The position numbers and the translations under genes are program-made. The notes beneath the pieces were generated by a model that worked only from the letters and a program-made list of their open reading frames with translations, ran no database searches and had not been told where the DNA came from. This document shows, piece after piece, positions 16,211 to 27,495 of a stretch of 64,000 bases of DNA; the stretch's first letter is position 1; each line of letters starts with the position of its first letter. The stretch comes from Chamaecrista fasciculata (taxonomy: Eukaryota; Streptophyta; Magnoliopsida; Fabales; Fabaceae): the NCBI GenBank assembly GCA_003254925.1, contig QANZ01000883.1:27541-91540 (forward strand), written 5' to 3'.

Positions 16211-17159
16211 GCACCTTCATCCAAAGTGTTGGTCTTAATAGTAAGTTATTTGATAAAGTAAGATTTTAAATTTGAGATATTGTAAATATAATTACTCATA
16301 TTAAAATATTCTTTTATCATATTCTATCCAATATCCAATATCAATCCATTGAATTTCAAATATTGTTTACAAATAAATTCGGACCTATGCCCTAAATATC
16401 CACCCAAATATTTATCAAAAGGATATATATATATATATATAACCACCCAAATTGTTAATGTCACCCCTTTTAAAGATAGATTAGAGTTTATCATATATAC
16501 ATAAAAGATAGAATTCTCTATAGTAAGCATCTCGTCAAAATCTCTGCAGTGTCTGAAGTGAGCAATCTCAACCATCAATTTCACTCCCTTTATTTCTTGC
16601 CCCATGTTGTCTTATTTTTTGTGTGTAATATGCTATAAAACAAATTATTGTTATAACTTCATTTCTTATTTATTTCTCTCTCCTAATTGTTTCATTTAGC
16701 TTAACAAAATAAAATAAAAAATTAAAATCAATTAAATCTGACATACACAAGATGATCTAATAATAAAAGAGTATAATAGCTCTATCAATAGGGATTTTTA
16801 AAACAAAGCCCTTTCTTTTTCTATATCTCTTCATCATCTGTCTTCACCTCTTCTTTCTTTTCTTTATATTTGCAAATTATTCGATAAAAGAAAAAATTAA
16901 GTGAAGTAAACATCAATATTTCACTAAGCTCAGTGAATACCTCCTGATCTCTTTGAGTATTTATAAAAAGAATTTATACATCATTTACTAAATAAGACTC
17001 AGCAGTTTGGCCAAAAAAAATAAATAAATAAGACTCAGCATTAATTAGAACATTCATACTCTCGTCCTTATAGGATAAAAACTTGAACCTAAACTAACTT
17101 TGTTACTTATTGGCTAAATTTTACTTCAAATCACAACATATACCACAAAAAAAAACATA
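16211..17159. other. Intergenic AT-rich region
   Basis: Contains a (TA)n tract near 16427-16440 and CT-rich DNA near 16800-16870. No exon, RNA gene or bounded element is recognised. Confidence 0.5.
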
Positions 17160-17728
17160 GGGTCCGTTTGGTAGTATCTGAGGTATGTAAAGGAAAGGGT
17201 TTTACAAGGGAAAAATTGTGAGGGAAAGGAAAAGTAGTTGAGGGGATGTAAAGTAGGTAAAAATTGAAAGTGTTTGGTATAAAAAGGTAGGGGAGGGAAA
17301 GTAAAATAGATATAGAAAAAAATGACAAAAATGCCCTTCCCACAACCACCACCAGACCGCCGCCGTCGCCGCCCACCACCGCCGTTCACGGTTGCCGGCT
17401 CCGCCGTACACGGTGGTCGGCGCCGCCGTCCACGGTGGTCCACGGTGGTCGGCGCCGCCGTGCACCGCCGCCGCCGCCGCCGTTCACCATTTGGGGAGGA
17501 GATGGGATGGGAGTGAGAGGGGCAAATTAGGAATTGTACCATAATTCCCTAGGTAGACTTGAATTACATCAGAAATGTGAAGTAAAGAAAAATGACCTAT
17601 GTAATGTAAAACCTTTTATATTGTAATCCACTTTACATAGCTCAAATTACCATACCAAACACATGAAAATCTTGGAATCCGTGCCCTTTTACATTGTAAA
17701 ACCCATTTACATTGTACCAAACGGACCC
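17160..17728. mobile_element. MITE with GGGTCCGTTTGGTA termini and GC-rich core
   Basis: A 569-bp element whose ends are inverted copies of GGGTCCGTTTGGTA (left at 17160, right ending at 17728). It is flanked by ATA on both sides, a possible 3-bp target duplication. The core at 17340-17490 is strikingly GC-rich and made of CCGCCG and CACGGTGGTC units. The flanking arms are AT-rich with GTAAAGG-like words. A short duplication gives PIF/Harbinger-like as the best guess, but ATA is not the usual TTA/TAA, so the superfamily is uncertain. It encodes nothing credible. Confidence 0.75.
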
Positions 17729-17795
17729 ATAATTATTGTCTATTGTATGAGCGGGCTCGAGGTAATTAATAACTCTGTCTATTTTTTAAAAAAAA

Positions 17796-18252
17796 GGCTA
17801 AAGTAAACTTTTGGTCGCATAACTTTGATAAAGGTTTCAATTTGGTCCCATAACTTTTTTGTTACAATTTTGGTCCCATAACTTTTGCAAAGGTCTCAAT
17901 TTGGTCCCATAACTTTTTTTGTTGCAATTTTGATTTCATAACTTCTAAAAACGTCTCACCGTTGGTCTCAAGCTGATTTCCATTCGTCTCATAACTTCAC
18001 TCATATTTGCCACGTCATCATCCAACTCAGTATGTCAGATCATCTTTAGCGGCAGATAATGAATGGAAATCAGTATTGCGACCAACGGTGAGACGTTTTC
18101 AAAAGTTATGGGATCAAAATTGCAACAAAAAAAGTTATGGGACCAAATTGATACTTTTTCCAAAGTTAAGAGACCAAAATTGCAACAAAAAAAGTTATGG
18201 GACCAAATTGAAACCTTTTCTAAAGTTATGGGACCAAAATTGCACTTTAGCC
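17796..18252. mobile_element. Foldback MULE-type MITE with GGTCCCATAACTT units
   Basis: A 457-bp foldback with ends GGCTAAAGT / ACTTTAGCC. The arms carry a tandem unit of about 33 bp containing GGTCCCATAACTT, inverted in the other arm. The centre holds CGTCTCACCGTTGGTC and its inverted partner. It is flanked by TAAAAAAAA on the left and TAAAAAAAG on the right, 8 of 9 bases shared. This suits a Mutator-like 9-bp duplication, but A-rich DNA makes it weak evidence. It has no coding capacity. Confidence 0.75.
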
Positions 18253-18729
18253 TAAAAAAAGAGCGACAGAGATTTCCAGCTTGAGCTGTTCGTTGCGAAC
18301 TCAAAAAGTATCTAGTTTTGTGACGTGTCTAATGATGAGTGGTGTCGCCGTGTGGTCAAGTTAAACGTGATTGTGTGAATGCTACGTTTTAGAAAAATAA
18401 AAACTGAGATGCAAATTCAAAATGAACTAGGTAATGGACTAATGGTAACCTCAACTCAAAGTGGTGAATTAAAATGATTATTTTTTCACAATATTAGTTA
18501 AAATTATGAAAGAACTAATTAATATATAGTTGTTTTAAAATTTAATTTGATTTCAAGTTTTAGTTTGGCATAATTTTAGACATCATCGTGTACTTAAGTT
18601 ATTTGTTATATATATATATATATATATATTTACAGGTTAAATTTTTTAACTACAAAATGATAATTAGTGAATTTTTTTCTTCTACGCTTGGAAGCTAAAG
18701 CTAAGTTGCCGCTAACAATTAATATATGA
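18253..18729. other. AT-rich spacer between two foldback elements
   Basis: Nothing recognised apart from a (TA)n tract near 18610-18630. Confidence 0.45.
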
Positions 18730-19135
18730 TAATGACAAATATAATGTAAATTATTGGTCAAGGTATTTTTTTGTCTCATATATTTTGCTCATATCTCAAT
18801 TTGATTTCATATTGGTTTTTGTTACATTTAATTTGATCTTATATTTTTTCTCAGTTATCAATTTGGTGATATATGTTTTTTGTTTCACTTTTAGTCAGAT
18901 TGAAGAATTGGTCCTATATTTTTTTAGTTATATTAATTAGTCTCATATATTTGTAAAAGATTTCACATTGTGAGACTAATGGAGTAATGGTGAAACTTTT
19001 TGCAAAATATGGGATCAAATCTGCAACAAAAAAGATATAAGACTAATTATACACCTGACCAAAAGTGTAACAAAAAAATATGAGACCAAATTAAAACATG
19101 AACAAAAGATATGAGACCAAAAGTATATTTTAAAC
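18730..19135. mobile_element. Degenerate foldback element, GGTCTCATAT type
   Basis: The two halves are diverged inverted copies. TTTTGTCTCATATATTTTGCTC near 18770 answers the inverse of GAACAAAAGATATGAGACCAAAAG near 19110, and further boxes match inward. Borders are approximate and no target duplication was found. It looks related in style to the element at about 52700-53086. Confidence 0.6.
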
Positions 19136-20131
19136 TAAATTATTTTATCAGCCTTTTTTCCTCTTTGCCTATTCGTCTTTATGAGATTTGTTCTAATCAT
19201 AATTAATTTAAACTTGACTTGATTTGTAAAGTACATAATTCTAATTATGGTAGAAAAGCTTTTCAACAAAATTAGTTATATTTAGAAAACTTCGAATTTG
19301 AGACCTTATTTTAAAAATATTAAATTATTAACTACTCATATCGATCAATTAGTATTTCTTAGTCTTACTATGAGAAGCCCTCAACCTTGTGAAAGCTCTT
19401 TTTTTTTTGGTGGAAAAAGATGATTGTGAAAGCTCTTTAATTATATAGATTATGAAGTGCTTCTAACTCTTTTGAATTGAATATATGCGCGCCTTAAAAC
19501 ATGATAACAACAACACACCAAACCGTGATTTCATCAGTTTGTGTTTTTAATTACGCTACATCCGCTTAACCTCAATGAATCAATTATATTATAAAAATCT
19601 ATAAACAGCATTATTATATATTTGTATTAACCCCATAGTTGTGTGCTGTGATATATATATGTATAATATTTATATAAAGCACTTATATACGCATGCATGT
19701 ACACATACATATATAGTATAGCCTTCAAGGGTGAAATGTTGGGTAGAGAGGAAGAAGTAAGTAGAAGATCGAGTTGTGAGTTGTTTTGTTATGTTAATTA
19801 TTATATAATATATTGAACCATATCACATGCATATATATAAGCATGCATACATAACATGTGGGATGGATGGATGGTGGAAATTTAAATTGCAAAATGGTCC
19901 CCCCTCATGTGTGTAGTGAATTGTGTTATATACTCTATATGGTTCATTAATCTCTAGCTAGCCCGTAGCTAGCTAGTTGATGCCTACCTTACATACAACA
20001 CGCAGACAATAAGAAAATAAAGGCAGAGAGAAAGAGAGAGAATGGGATTGCTGGAAATGGCGTACGTGGCCATGTATGTATATATATATATATATGTATG
20101 TAACTATATGGATCCAAGTTATAAAGATATA
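19136..20131. other. Intergenic region with TA repeats
   Basis: No coding or RNA gene seen. It includes several TA tracts, short ATGC repeats near 19840, and an AG-rich stretch near 20020-20040. Confidence 0.5.
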
Positions 20132-20932
20132 GGCAAAACACTTTTTAGTGCCCCTAACGTTTGCAGTGATTTTCAGTTATGCCCCAAATATTTCATTTTG
20201 TTCAAGCGTGCCCTCAATGTGAAACTAACTTTTCAATTATGCCCCCAATTTTGACTCAATGCCCATGTGGCAATTTTTTTACTTATGTGTCATTTTTTTG
20301 GTCTGACGTAGCATAATGACTGGACATTCATATTTTTTTTTTCCACCGTGGCATGATGACTGGATTTACATTTTTGAACATAAAAATTGAGTAAACTAGC
20401 AAATCAGTCCCTGGATTTACATTTTTCATCATCTTCATTCATTTTAGTCCCAAATCCTCAAAATAAAATTGTAAAGTGTCTCAAAACTCTTCCAAACATT
20501 CCAATTTAGTCCTTAAAAATATTAAAAACCCTAAAATCTAAACCCCAAACTCTAAACCCTAAAACCCTAATGAGAGTTGAGACTATCAATATGTAATTTT
20601 TGCAAAATTTGTTATGGTTAAAATTACAAAATAGCTCCAAAGGGTACCAAAGTGTTAATGGAGAATACCACAAGGTACCAAAGTGTCAAGTTTCAAACCA
20701 CAGGGTACCAAAGTGTAATTTACCCAAAAAATATGAATGTCCAATCATTATGCCACGTCAGACCAAAAAAATGACACATAAGTAAAAAAATTGCCACATG
20801 GGCATTGAGTCAAAATTGGTGGCATAATTGAAACGTTAGTTTCACATTGAGGGCACGCTTGAACAAAATGAAACGTTAGGGGCATAACTGAAAATCACTG
20901 CAAACGTTAGGGGCACAAAAGGGTGTTTTGCC
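20132..20932. mobile_element. Non-autonomous Mutator-like element with 9-bp target duplication
   Basis: An 801-bp foldback beginning GGCAAAACA and ending TGTTTTGCC. It is flanked on both sides by AAAGATATA (20123-20131 and 20933-20941). A perfect 9-bp duplication plus long terminal inverted repeats (about 210 bp, 20132-20341 and 20726-20932) is the signature of Mutator-like elements. The arms carry GCCCCTAACGTTT boxes. The core contains half of another repeat family (20588-20725, GGTACCAAAGTGT words). It also has a run of CCCTAAA-like units at 20528-20570 resembling interstitial telomeric repeats. No transposase is encoded. Confidence 0.9.
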
Positions 20933-21069
20933 AAAGATATAAATAAAAGGTGGTTATATACAAAACAAAACCCTGACTGTCTGCATGTGGTGGCGTGAGC
21001 GTGATGTTTTTAAATTCTCTCCATGGTCCCCACATGCATGCATCTTTCTCTTTCTTTTTACTTTTCATC

Positions 21070-21072
<3 letters not shown>

Positions 21073-21128
<56 letters not shown>

Positions 21129-21129
21129 N

Positions 21130-21172
<43 letters not shown>
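21073..21172. repeat. (CT)n microsatellite with one N
   Basis: About 100 bases of uninterrupted CT, with an N at 21129. It lies some 650 bases upstream of the MIR167 hairpin, where CT-rich tracts are common in plant promoters. Its true length is uncertain. The Ser-Leu ORFs across it are artefacts. Confidence 0.9.
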
Positions 21173-21174
<2 letters not shown>

Positions 21175-21199
21175 ATCCTATATATATTTTTCTACTTTC

Positions 21200-21825
21200 T
21201 ACTATATAAACCTATTTAATCTTAATTATATATATATAATTGAATTCCCTCCAAACTCCAATATCCATCACGTACCTGTATATATGATGATGATCCATCC
21301 ACTCCGTGATTAAGGATAGATTCTTTTTGGGTCATTATTTTAGGCAAGAAATTAATAGCGAAGACTAAAGCAATTAATAATTAAATAGGTAGATAGGTGT
21401 GGATCTAAGTAGAGATGAAGAGGGTAGTACAAATAAATAGACGAGACAAAAGAGATGACACTGGAAACAGCAAAAGTAGCTCGTTATATTACATGCTTGC
21501 GCAGAGATGGTCCAAGTCTACCCCTAGCTAGCTAATTGTTTTATAAGAAGAAAACAAAATATATAGAAAGAAAAAGGAACTAGCTACATACATACATACA
21601 TATACATACATACATACTTTTTAATTATATATATATATATGTGTAAGGCTTTTGGTAGCCATATATATATATATATATATGCTGCCTGCAGCTGCGCAAC
21701 ATTAGGTCTTATCTTTGGTGGTGGAGTGAGAAAGTTGTAGAGGAGAGAGAAGTGTGAAGAAGGAAGAAGAAGCTAAGAAAGAAGAGGAAGAAGGTAGCAA
21801 GCAAGGTCGTAGAGTAATGTTATGG
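21200..21825 (+). promoter_or_regulatory. Likely promoter and 5' part of the MIR167 primary transcript
   Basis: No protein gene is seen. Purine-rich GAAGAAG sequence at 21720-21800 precedes the hairpin. TA tracts lie at 21630-21640 and 21661-21680, some 160-200 bases upstream, and could hold the TATA element. The TSS cannot be fixed from sequence. Confidence 0.35.
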
Positions 21826-21965
21826 TGCACCCTCTAGCAGTTGAAGCTGCCAGCATGATCTGAGCTTGCCTCTTATATATATATGTTTGTTATTTATTTA
21901 TAAGTATTGTGTTTGTGTGTGGCAAGAACAGATCATGCGGCAGTTTCACCTGTTGAATGGAAGCA
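21826..21965 (+). ncRNA. MIR167: MIR167 precursor (miR167 and miR167*)
   Basis: The mature miRNA is at 21842-21862. It begins TGAAGCTGCCAGC and ends ATGATCTG, the canonical 21-nt miR167 variant ending in CUG. The star is at 21931-21950, GATCATGCGGCAGTTTCACC. The duplex has one bulged base and one G-U pair, with 2-nt 3' overhangs on both strands, as Dicer-like 1 products should. The stem extends above the duplex (CTTGCC with GGCAAG) and below it (TAGCAG with CTGTTG). The 68-base loop region is TA-rich. miR167 guides cleavage of ARF6 and ARF8 mRNAs in auxin-dependent flower, ovule and root development. Precursor ends are approximate. Confidence 0.97.
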
Positions 21966-24052
21966 TATTCATCCATAGATATATATAGTACACACTATAC
22001 TACACAGTAGTCACAGACAAAATTAAAACCCTAGCTAGCCTTCAATTCCTAACTAATTCCCATTCATTTCTCATCTATCAAGTACTACCAATCTCTGCAG
22101 ATTCATTTCTTTCTTTCTTTCTTCAATTCCTCTCACAACCCTACCTACCTACCTACAACAAAAAGGTTTGCTAATTTCTTCATTCTCCTTAATTAGTTTT
22201 TTTCAATATTGTTTAATTTGCTAAATAATTCTGTATCGATCCATCTCTTGCTTAATTGATGATTTCTTTTTTATATATATATATATAGCTAATTGTGAAT
22301 TAGTTAGTGAAAGAAAAGAAAGTAAAAATATGAATGGAGATTTGATGGGTCAGTGGGAGGGAGGTTATATATATATACATATATATGATGCATTGGGGAT
22401 GGTGCTGCTTTTAAATTGAATTCCTGTTCCTTCGTCATATACTGTTTGTTTGCACTTTGCTGTTGTATGTGCCATATATTTCCCTGCTCTCTTCTCTCTC
22501 TATTCCATCTGTACTCTTCTTATTTCTATTAATGTAATCATTCTGATCGATCGATGATTCATCTATATTATATATATATATATATCATTTTTATTTCTTA
22601 CCGCCAATTCTTTCTTATCTTTATTTGTAGAACTCATGATAAACGTACTGCATTAATGGATTCCCAATTTCCAGATCAGATCTGTGTGTATGTCTAAACA
22701 TATGTATTTATTTACACCTCTGACCTCTCTAGTTATTAGATCTCTCTCTCTCTCATCACCCACTTTTTCAGTCAGAATTATTCATATATATATATAGATT
22801 AGTTTTCTGGATTATTTCATTTAAGGTGCTGAATGAATCGAATCAATTATGTATTTATATATATGTTTGGATGTGCATGTGCTATATTGCTATTCACACA
22901 CACACATATATATATATATATGTGTGTATGTATGCTATTTACTTTACATGTGAGGAGATCAGAGCATATACTGGGGATTGCGCATGAGCCGCGCGCTTAA
23001 TTATATTTGCAGATACACATTCATGAATCTGTGATATCTCACTGAGAAAGAATAGTGCCTCTGCAGATTTCTCACATCACAATATATATATATATATATA
23101 ATATTATGGTATAGTCATATCTATAAATAGTATTGAATATTAGCAGTTCAATTATATAATATTATTGTATAGTCATATCCAGCTCTTAACTTATTTTTAT
23201 GAAAATAATTCCAAACTCAGGTTAATCGGAATCAAAACATATTGAGAATTATACATATATACACTTGGAAACATACTAGATATATATAGTACTTAATTAA
23301 TTAGCTGTACATTAACTCTTGTAATGATTTGCTTTAATTTGTAATTAAATGCTTGTTAATTTTATATATAGGTCCACTTAGACGGTAACCCAAAAGGCCA
23401 GAACTGAGAAATTAAACCCAACATAAAGCTAATAACCATACATATATAGAAAATAGGAGGACCGAGAATATTTGTCATGAAGCCCTATATATATTGTACA
23501 TATACTTAATTAAGAGGACATGTGTATTAATTGAACTTTGAACAAAACGCCATCATGCATGAATGGCGTTTGATCCCAAAATGGGTTTAGTGACGATGAA
23601 CATGAACCCTAGCTAGGTAGATGAAGTAGAATGCAATATGAATTAAGGCTATTTCTAATGGATATATGGTCCATTCTCCACTCTCAACAGTCAAGTCCAC
23701 CACCAATTAGAGTAATACTGAGGGCCTTTTATATGGTTGTTGGTGGCCCCAAATAAAAAGCACATCCATCAATTTCACTCATTGCTTTCACGTAACATCA
23801 CCTCAACACCCTCCCACACTAACCACAATTAATACATATCTACATGATGGATTATATTGATTAACTCTAATTATTTAACTAATTGTTATCACCGGGATTC
23901 ACAGATTACCAAAAATTGATTTGGTCAAAACACTACTATTTTACTTAGTTTTATCACTCGGAGATTTGAATAGAAAAATAACTTACTGAGAGTAACTCAT
24001 AAGTCTAATTTCATGAGATTTAAACTTAAAATAAATTACAGTTTGATAGATA
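21966..24052. other. Downstream of MIR167, no gene recognised
   Basis: Probably includes the 3' part of the primary microRNA transcript, whose end and possible introns cannot be read. The rest is AT-rich with many short TA and CA tracts. A 9-bp perfect hairpin (AAACGCCAT / ATGGCGTTT) is at 23545-23571. Confidence 0.45.
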
Positions 24053-24498
24053 TGAACCAGTTTCACTTTGATATTCTTTTTTTTTAAAAAGTGACATTTC
24101 ATTACCTTAATTTTTTTCGTCATTAATACTTTGGCACCTTTGACTCTTTTTCATTATTTTTTGACGAAAAAAAACACGTGCAGATTACGTGTATGATCAA
24201 AAACACGAAATCTATTATCTTAAACTTAGATTTCACGATTCAGCCTAAAAAATCTACAAAATTTATCTGCCTTCGAGTACATACTCAATCGTGTTTTTTG
24301 GAGACTAAATCGTGAAATTTAAGTTTAGGATGATGAATTTCGTGTTTTTTATCATGCACATGACTTGCACATGTTTTTTTTTTTGTCAAGAGGTAACAAA
24401 AAAAATTTTGATACCAAAGTGCTAACGACGAATAAAAAGGGTATCAAATTGTCATTTATAAAAGAATAGGGTATTAAATTAAAGTAAAACTAATCCAT
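24053..24498. mobile_element. Old foldback element
   Basis: Imperfect inverted halves. The outer ends ATGAACCAGTTTCACTTTGAT and the inverse of TTAAAGTAAAACTAATCCAT pair with mismatches. Inner blocks such as AACACGAAATC and GATTTCGTGTT-like words mirror each other around about 24260. No clear target duplication is seen. Borders are approximate. Confidence 0.6.
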
Positions 24499-25777
24499 AT
24501 TTTAGGTTACTACTAAAATATATTTTACCCTAAAATAAAGGCGAATACTGTCCTAATTTGCTATGTTTCTATAATATTATTTTTAATTGGCAATGCTTTG
24601 CTTTATTTTTATTTTCCTTTAAAGTTGGTTAGAGTTTAGACTATTAAAGATTAATTATTATATAACCTAGCAAACCGTATGCAGGAAAGTGACGTATCTT
24701 TTGGAAAAGTTAAAGACTAGAGTCACTCATTGTTTGTCTCATGCACCCTCCTATATATATCTATATCTCTCTCTCTCTCTCTCTCAATATATATATATGT
24801 GTATGTATATGTATGTATATGTATGTATGTATCATGTATGTGAAAGTAATTGTGTTTTGTACGTAGCTTGTACGAATTGAATATACTTCACAAATATATC
24901 ATCACATCATGACATAAAAAGGTAGTAAGATAATAAATTTAATACGTAATATATTGCAATATTTCTAAAGTAAAAAATTAAAATATACTTGTTATGTTAA
25001 AATCAAAATTGAAGTAAATTAAAAATAAATTGCAAGGGACGGTAAACCTGTAAAATACAAACAAGAGAAATCATCACATTATGACATTATTAACTAGCTG
25101 AATTAATTAAAACTAATTATGAATACTTCTGAGAAAAATTGAAAAAAAAATGAAATGAAATTGTGCAATTAATTTATTTAAAAGTACAAAGAACTGATAA
25201 TCACGGTACATATATATACTAGTAAAAACTGCAGTAGTAAACAAATTTTATATTTACCAGAAAAAATGTTTATTGATCTATATATATATATATATATATA
25301 TATTGGGCTGCCAATCCCAGTATCTGAAATTTTGTCCTAATTAATCTAAAAACTTACCATAGACGAAACTCGAAAGCATATTTCTACTAACAAATTAAAA
25401 TCTTCATATCGATAATGAAATTTGAATTTATGATTTTATACAACTATACGTACGAGTCCACGGTATTAGATAACCCTTTGTCACAATATATTTTATTTAA
25501 TTATATTGCAACAGCTATATATTATGTATATTGTTTTCAAACAAGATACGTTGAGCTTTAATTGTAATTTGAATACAGCAGTTCCCTATGGATCCAGACG
25601 TTGAAAATTTGAAAGATCTCCCGCTTGACTTGTAGCTGACGGTGTCTAGCTAGCTATCGATCTATACATTAATTAATTAATAACTAATTCATCATACATG
25701 TATGTATGTATGTATATATATGACATTTAACATTATATATATTTGAAAAAGAAAAGAATGAATAGTAGAGTTAAGAA
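24499..25777. other. Intergenic AT-rich region
   Basis: TA and TATG microsatellites near 24780-24830, 25280-25300 and 25700-25720. The last bases before 25778 are probably the 3'UTR of the calmodulin-like gene. No other gene is seen. Confidence 0.5.
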
Positions 25778-26606
25778 TTAAAGAGCGAGCATGATGGTGA
25801 CAAAGTCATGGTAATCGAGGAGACCATCGCCGTTTAAATCTGCGTCTTTCATCATCTGCGCTACTTCTTCCTCCGTCACTCTCTCTCCCACTCCTATCAT
25901 TACATGCTTCAACTGCATTATTCACTACCTAATTAATTAATATGTAATATTATACCTACATTATTTCTAATAAGTGATGGATGATGAATAATTTTATAAA
26001 CCTCAAATGGCGATATGAAACCGTCTCGATCTCTGTCGAAAACTTTGAAAGTTTCTTGCAAATCCTCTTCTGTTTCAGCTTCCTTCATACATAATTATAT
26101 AAAATTAATTAATTCCCGCACATATATAATTAATTAATAATATAATATATATAGACATACGTTGAGTATGGTAGCCATGAGATTCAAGAACTCTTGAAAT
26201 TCAACAGTTCCATTGGCGTCTGTATCGGCTACGTGGATCATGAATTGCAGCTCTTGCCTCGTCGGATTTTGGCCTAACGATCTCATACCACTCCCCAGTT
26301 CTTCCAGGTTTATGCACCCTTCCATTCATTTAATTATGTTACAGTTACAACAACAAATAACTAAAAACAAATTGATGCAACAAATCACATACAAATATGT
26401 AATTAAATGAGTCTATACTTTATAGTATAGTAGTGCACACATATATGCATGCATTTAGATGAAATTAGAATATAATTAAGAAGGGATATATACATAGAGA
26501 GAGAGATCAGAGAGAGGCATATATACATACCATCTCCATCTTTGTCAAGAAAACGAAAGGCTTTGGAGAACTCAACAATCTGCTCTTCACTCAGTGCGTC
26601 CGTCAT
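25778..26606 (-). CDS. CML: Calmodulin-like protein, four EF-hands
   Basis: Four exons (26531-26606, 26161-26318, 26002-26082 and 25778-25912) join to 149 residues, the length of calmodulin. The N-terminus [20 protein letters not shown] resembles the CML8/CML11 group. Calcium loops: EF1 DKDGDGCINLEE, EF2 [14 protein letters not shown]3 [12 protein letters not shown], all with acidic positions 1, 3 and 5 or equivalents and Glu at 12. EF4 is [12 protein letters not shown], with Asp at position 12 instead of Glu, which in known EF-hands lowers Ca selectivity. An intron splits the first loop (GAT G|GG), the usual place in plant calmodulin genes. The protein probably senses cytosolic calcium. The acceptors of exons 2 and 3 have weak pyrimidine tracts, but reading frame and homology support them. 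Confidence 0.92.
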
Positions 26607-27339
26607 GCTATAATATCGATCAGAATATGTAAATGTGCATGCGTATATATGTGTATGTGTGTGGATTTCAATTTCTAAGAGGGGTTTATTTTATTGAGCA
26701 CCTCATATATATATATATATTGGCTGGTAATCAATTAAAGGAAAATATGGGTGTTGAAGATTCTAACTTAGCTTCTAAGTAGCGAGGAAATGTTGGCACT
26801 TGGCTTTAGCCTTTAAGTAATATAATAATTGGCTGGTTACGTTTTAATGGAAGCAACAAGGAACAAGCTACGCATTTCGGTCTCTCCATTGCGCCACACG
26901 TTGACTTTTTGGGATTATTTATGTGACCGACTATGACCAATAAAATAATGCTTGTGAAATTTCCAACTTATTTCTTTTTTTTAAACAGAATTTTTTTTGG
27001 CCATTACTTTTTAAACAGAATAATAGCATATAATCTAAATTTTTTAAAAAACACTTTTGCCCTAAAAATTAATTTTAAAAACGTTTAGTTACTGAATTGT
27101 AAAAAACATATATTTGTTATGTTTTCAATATATATTTGCCGCTAAATGTTTTTTTTTTTTTTTTGGGGGGCCTCAAGCCGCTATGTTTAGTTATCCGCGG
27201 TTTTGTATACCTAAATTATATAGAAGGTTCTGGTGATTTAATTTGATTATAGATCGGGTTTATGTGGTTTAAAAAGTGTCAAATAAAGATTTATGATTTG
27301 CTTCGTTAACAAAAAGGGTTCTAAGAGGTATTTGTCATA
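26607..27339. other. Upstream region of the calmodulin-like gene
   Basis: Promoter side, with a (TA)n tract near 26704-26720 and a poly-T run near 27150. No coding feature is seen. Confidence 0.45.
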
Positions 27340-27495
27340 AAAAAAATGAAGGGTCCTAATGGAGGAGAAATTAGGGATTTCCTCCACTTAAGGGTAAACA
27401 ATTAGTCACGTAATGTTTTTCATACATAAATGTGGGATTCGAACCTCCCACCACTTGGTTAAGAGACAAAGTAAAGAACCACTAGGCCACACTCA
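27340..27495 (-). mobile_element. tRNA-derived SINE-like element
   Basis: On the minus strand an A box TGGCCTAGTGG (27479-27489) is followed 33 bases later by a B box GGTTCGAATCC (27435-27445). These are the internal RNA polymerase III promoter of tRNAs and tRNA-derived SINEs. The sequence does not fold as an intact tRNA. Both ends are estimates and I could not find a target duplication. Confidence 0.6.

Noticed and set aside
17126-17542. Pro/Arg-rich ORFs on both strands
   Set aside because: They arise from the GC-rich core of the MITE at 17160-17728 and have no family similarity.
21063-21180. CRISPR-like repeat array
   Set aside because: Simple dinucleotide repeat in a plant genome; no spacer-repeat structure anywhere in the window.
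20985-21313. ORFs made of Ser-Leu repeats
   Set aside because: They are translations of the (CT)n microsatellite and contain an undefined base; no gene context.
23545-23571. 9-bp perfect hairpin as a terminator or small RNA
   Set aside because: Too short for a plant microRNA stem, and plants do not use such terminators; likely chance.
27435-27489. tRNA gene on the minus strand
   Set aside because: A and B boxes are present, but acceptor and anticodon stems do not form, so SINE-like is a better call.
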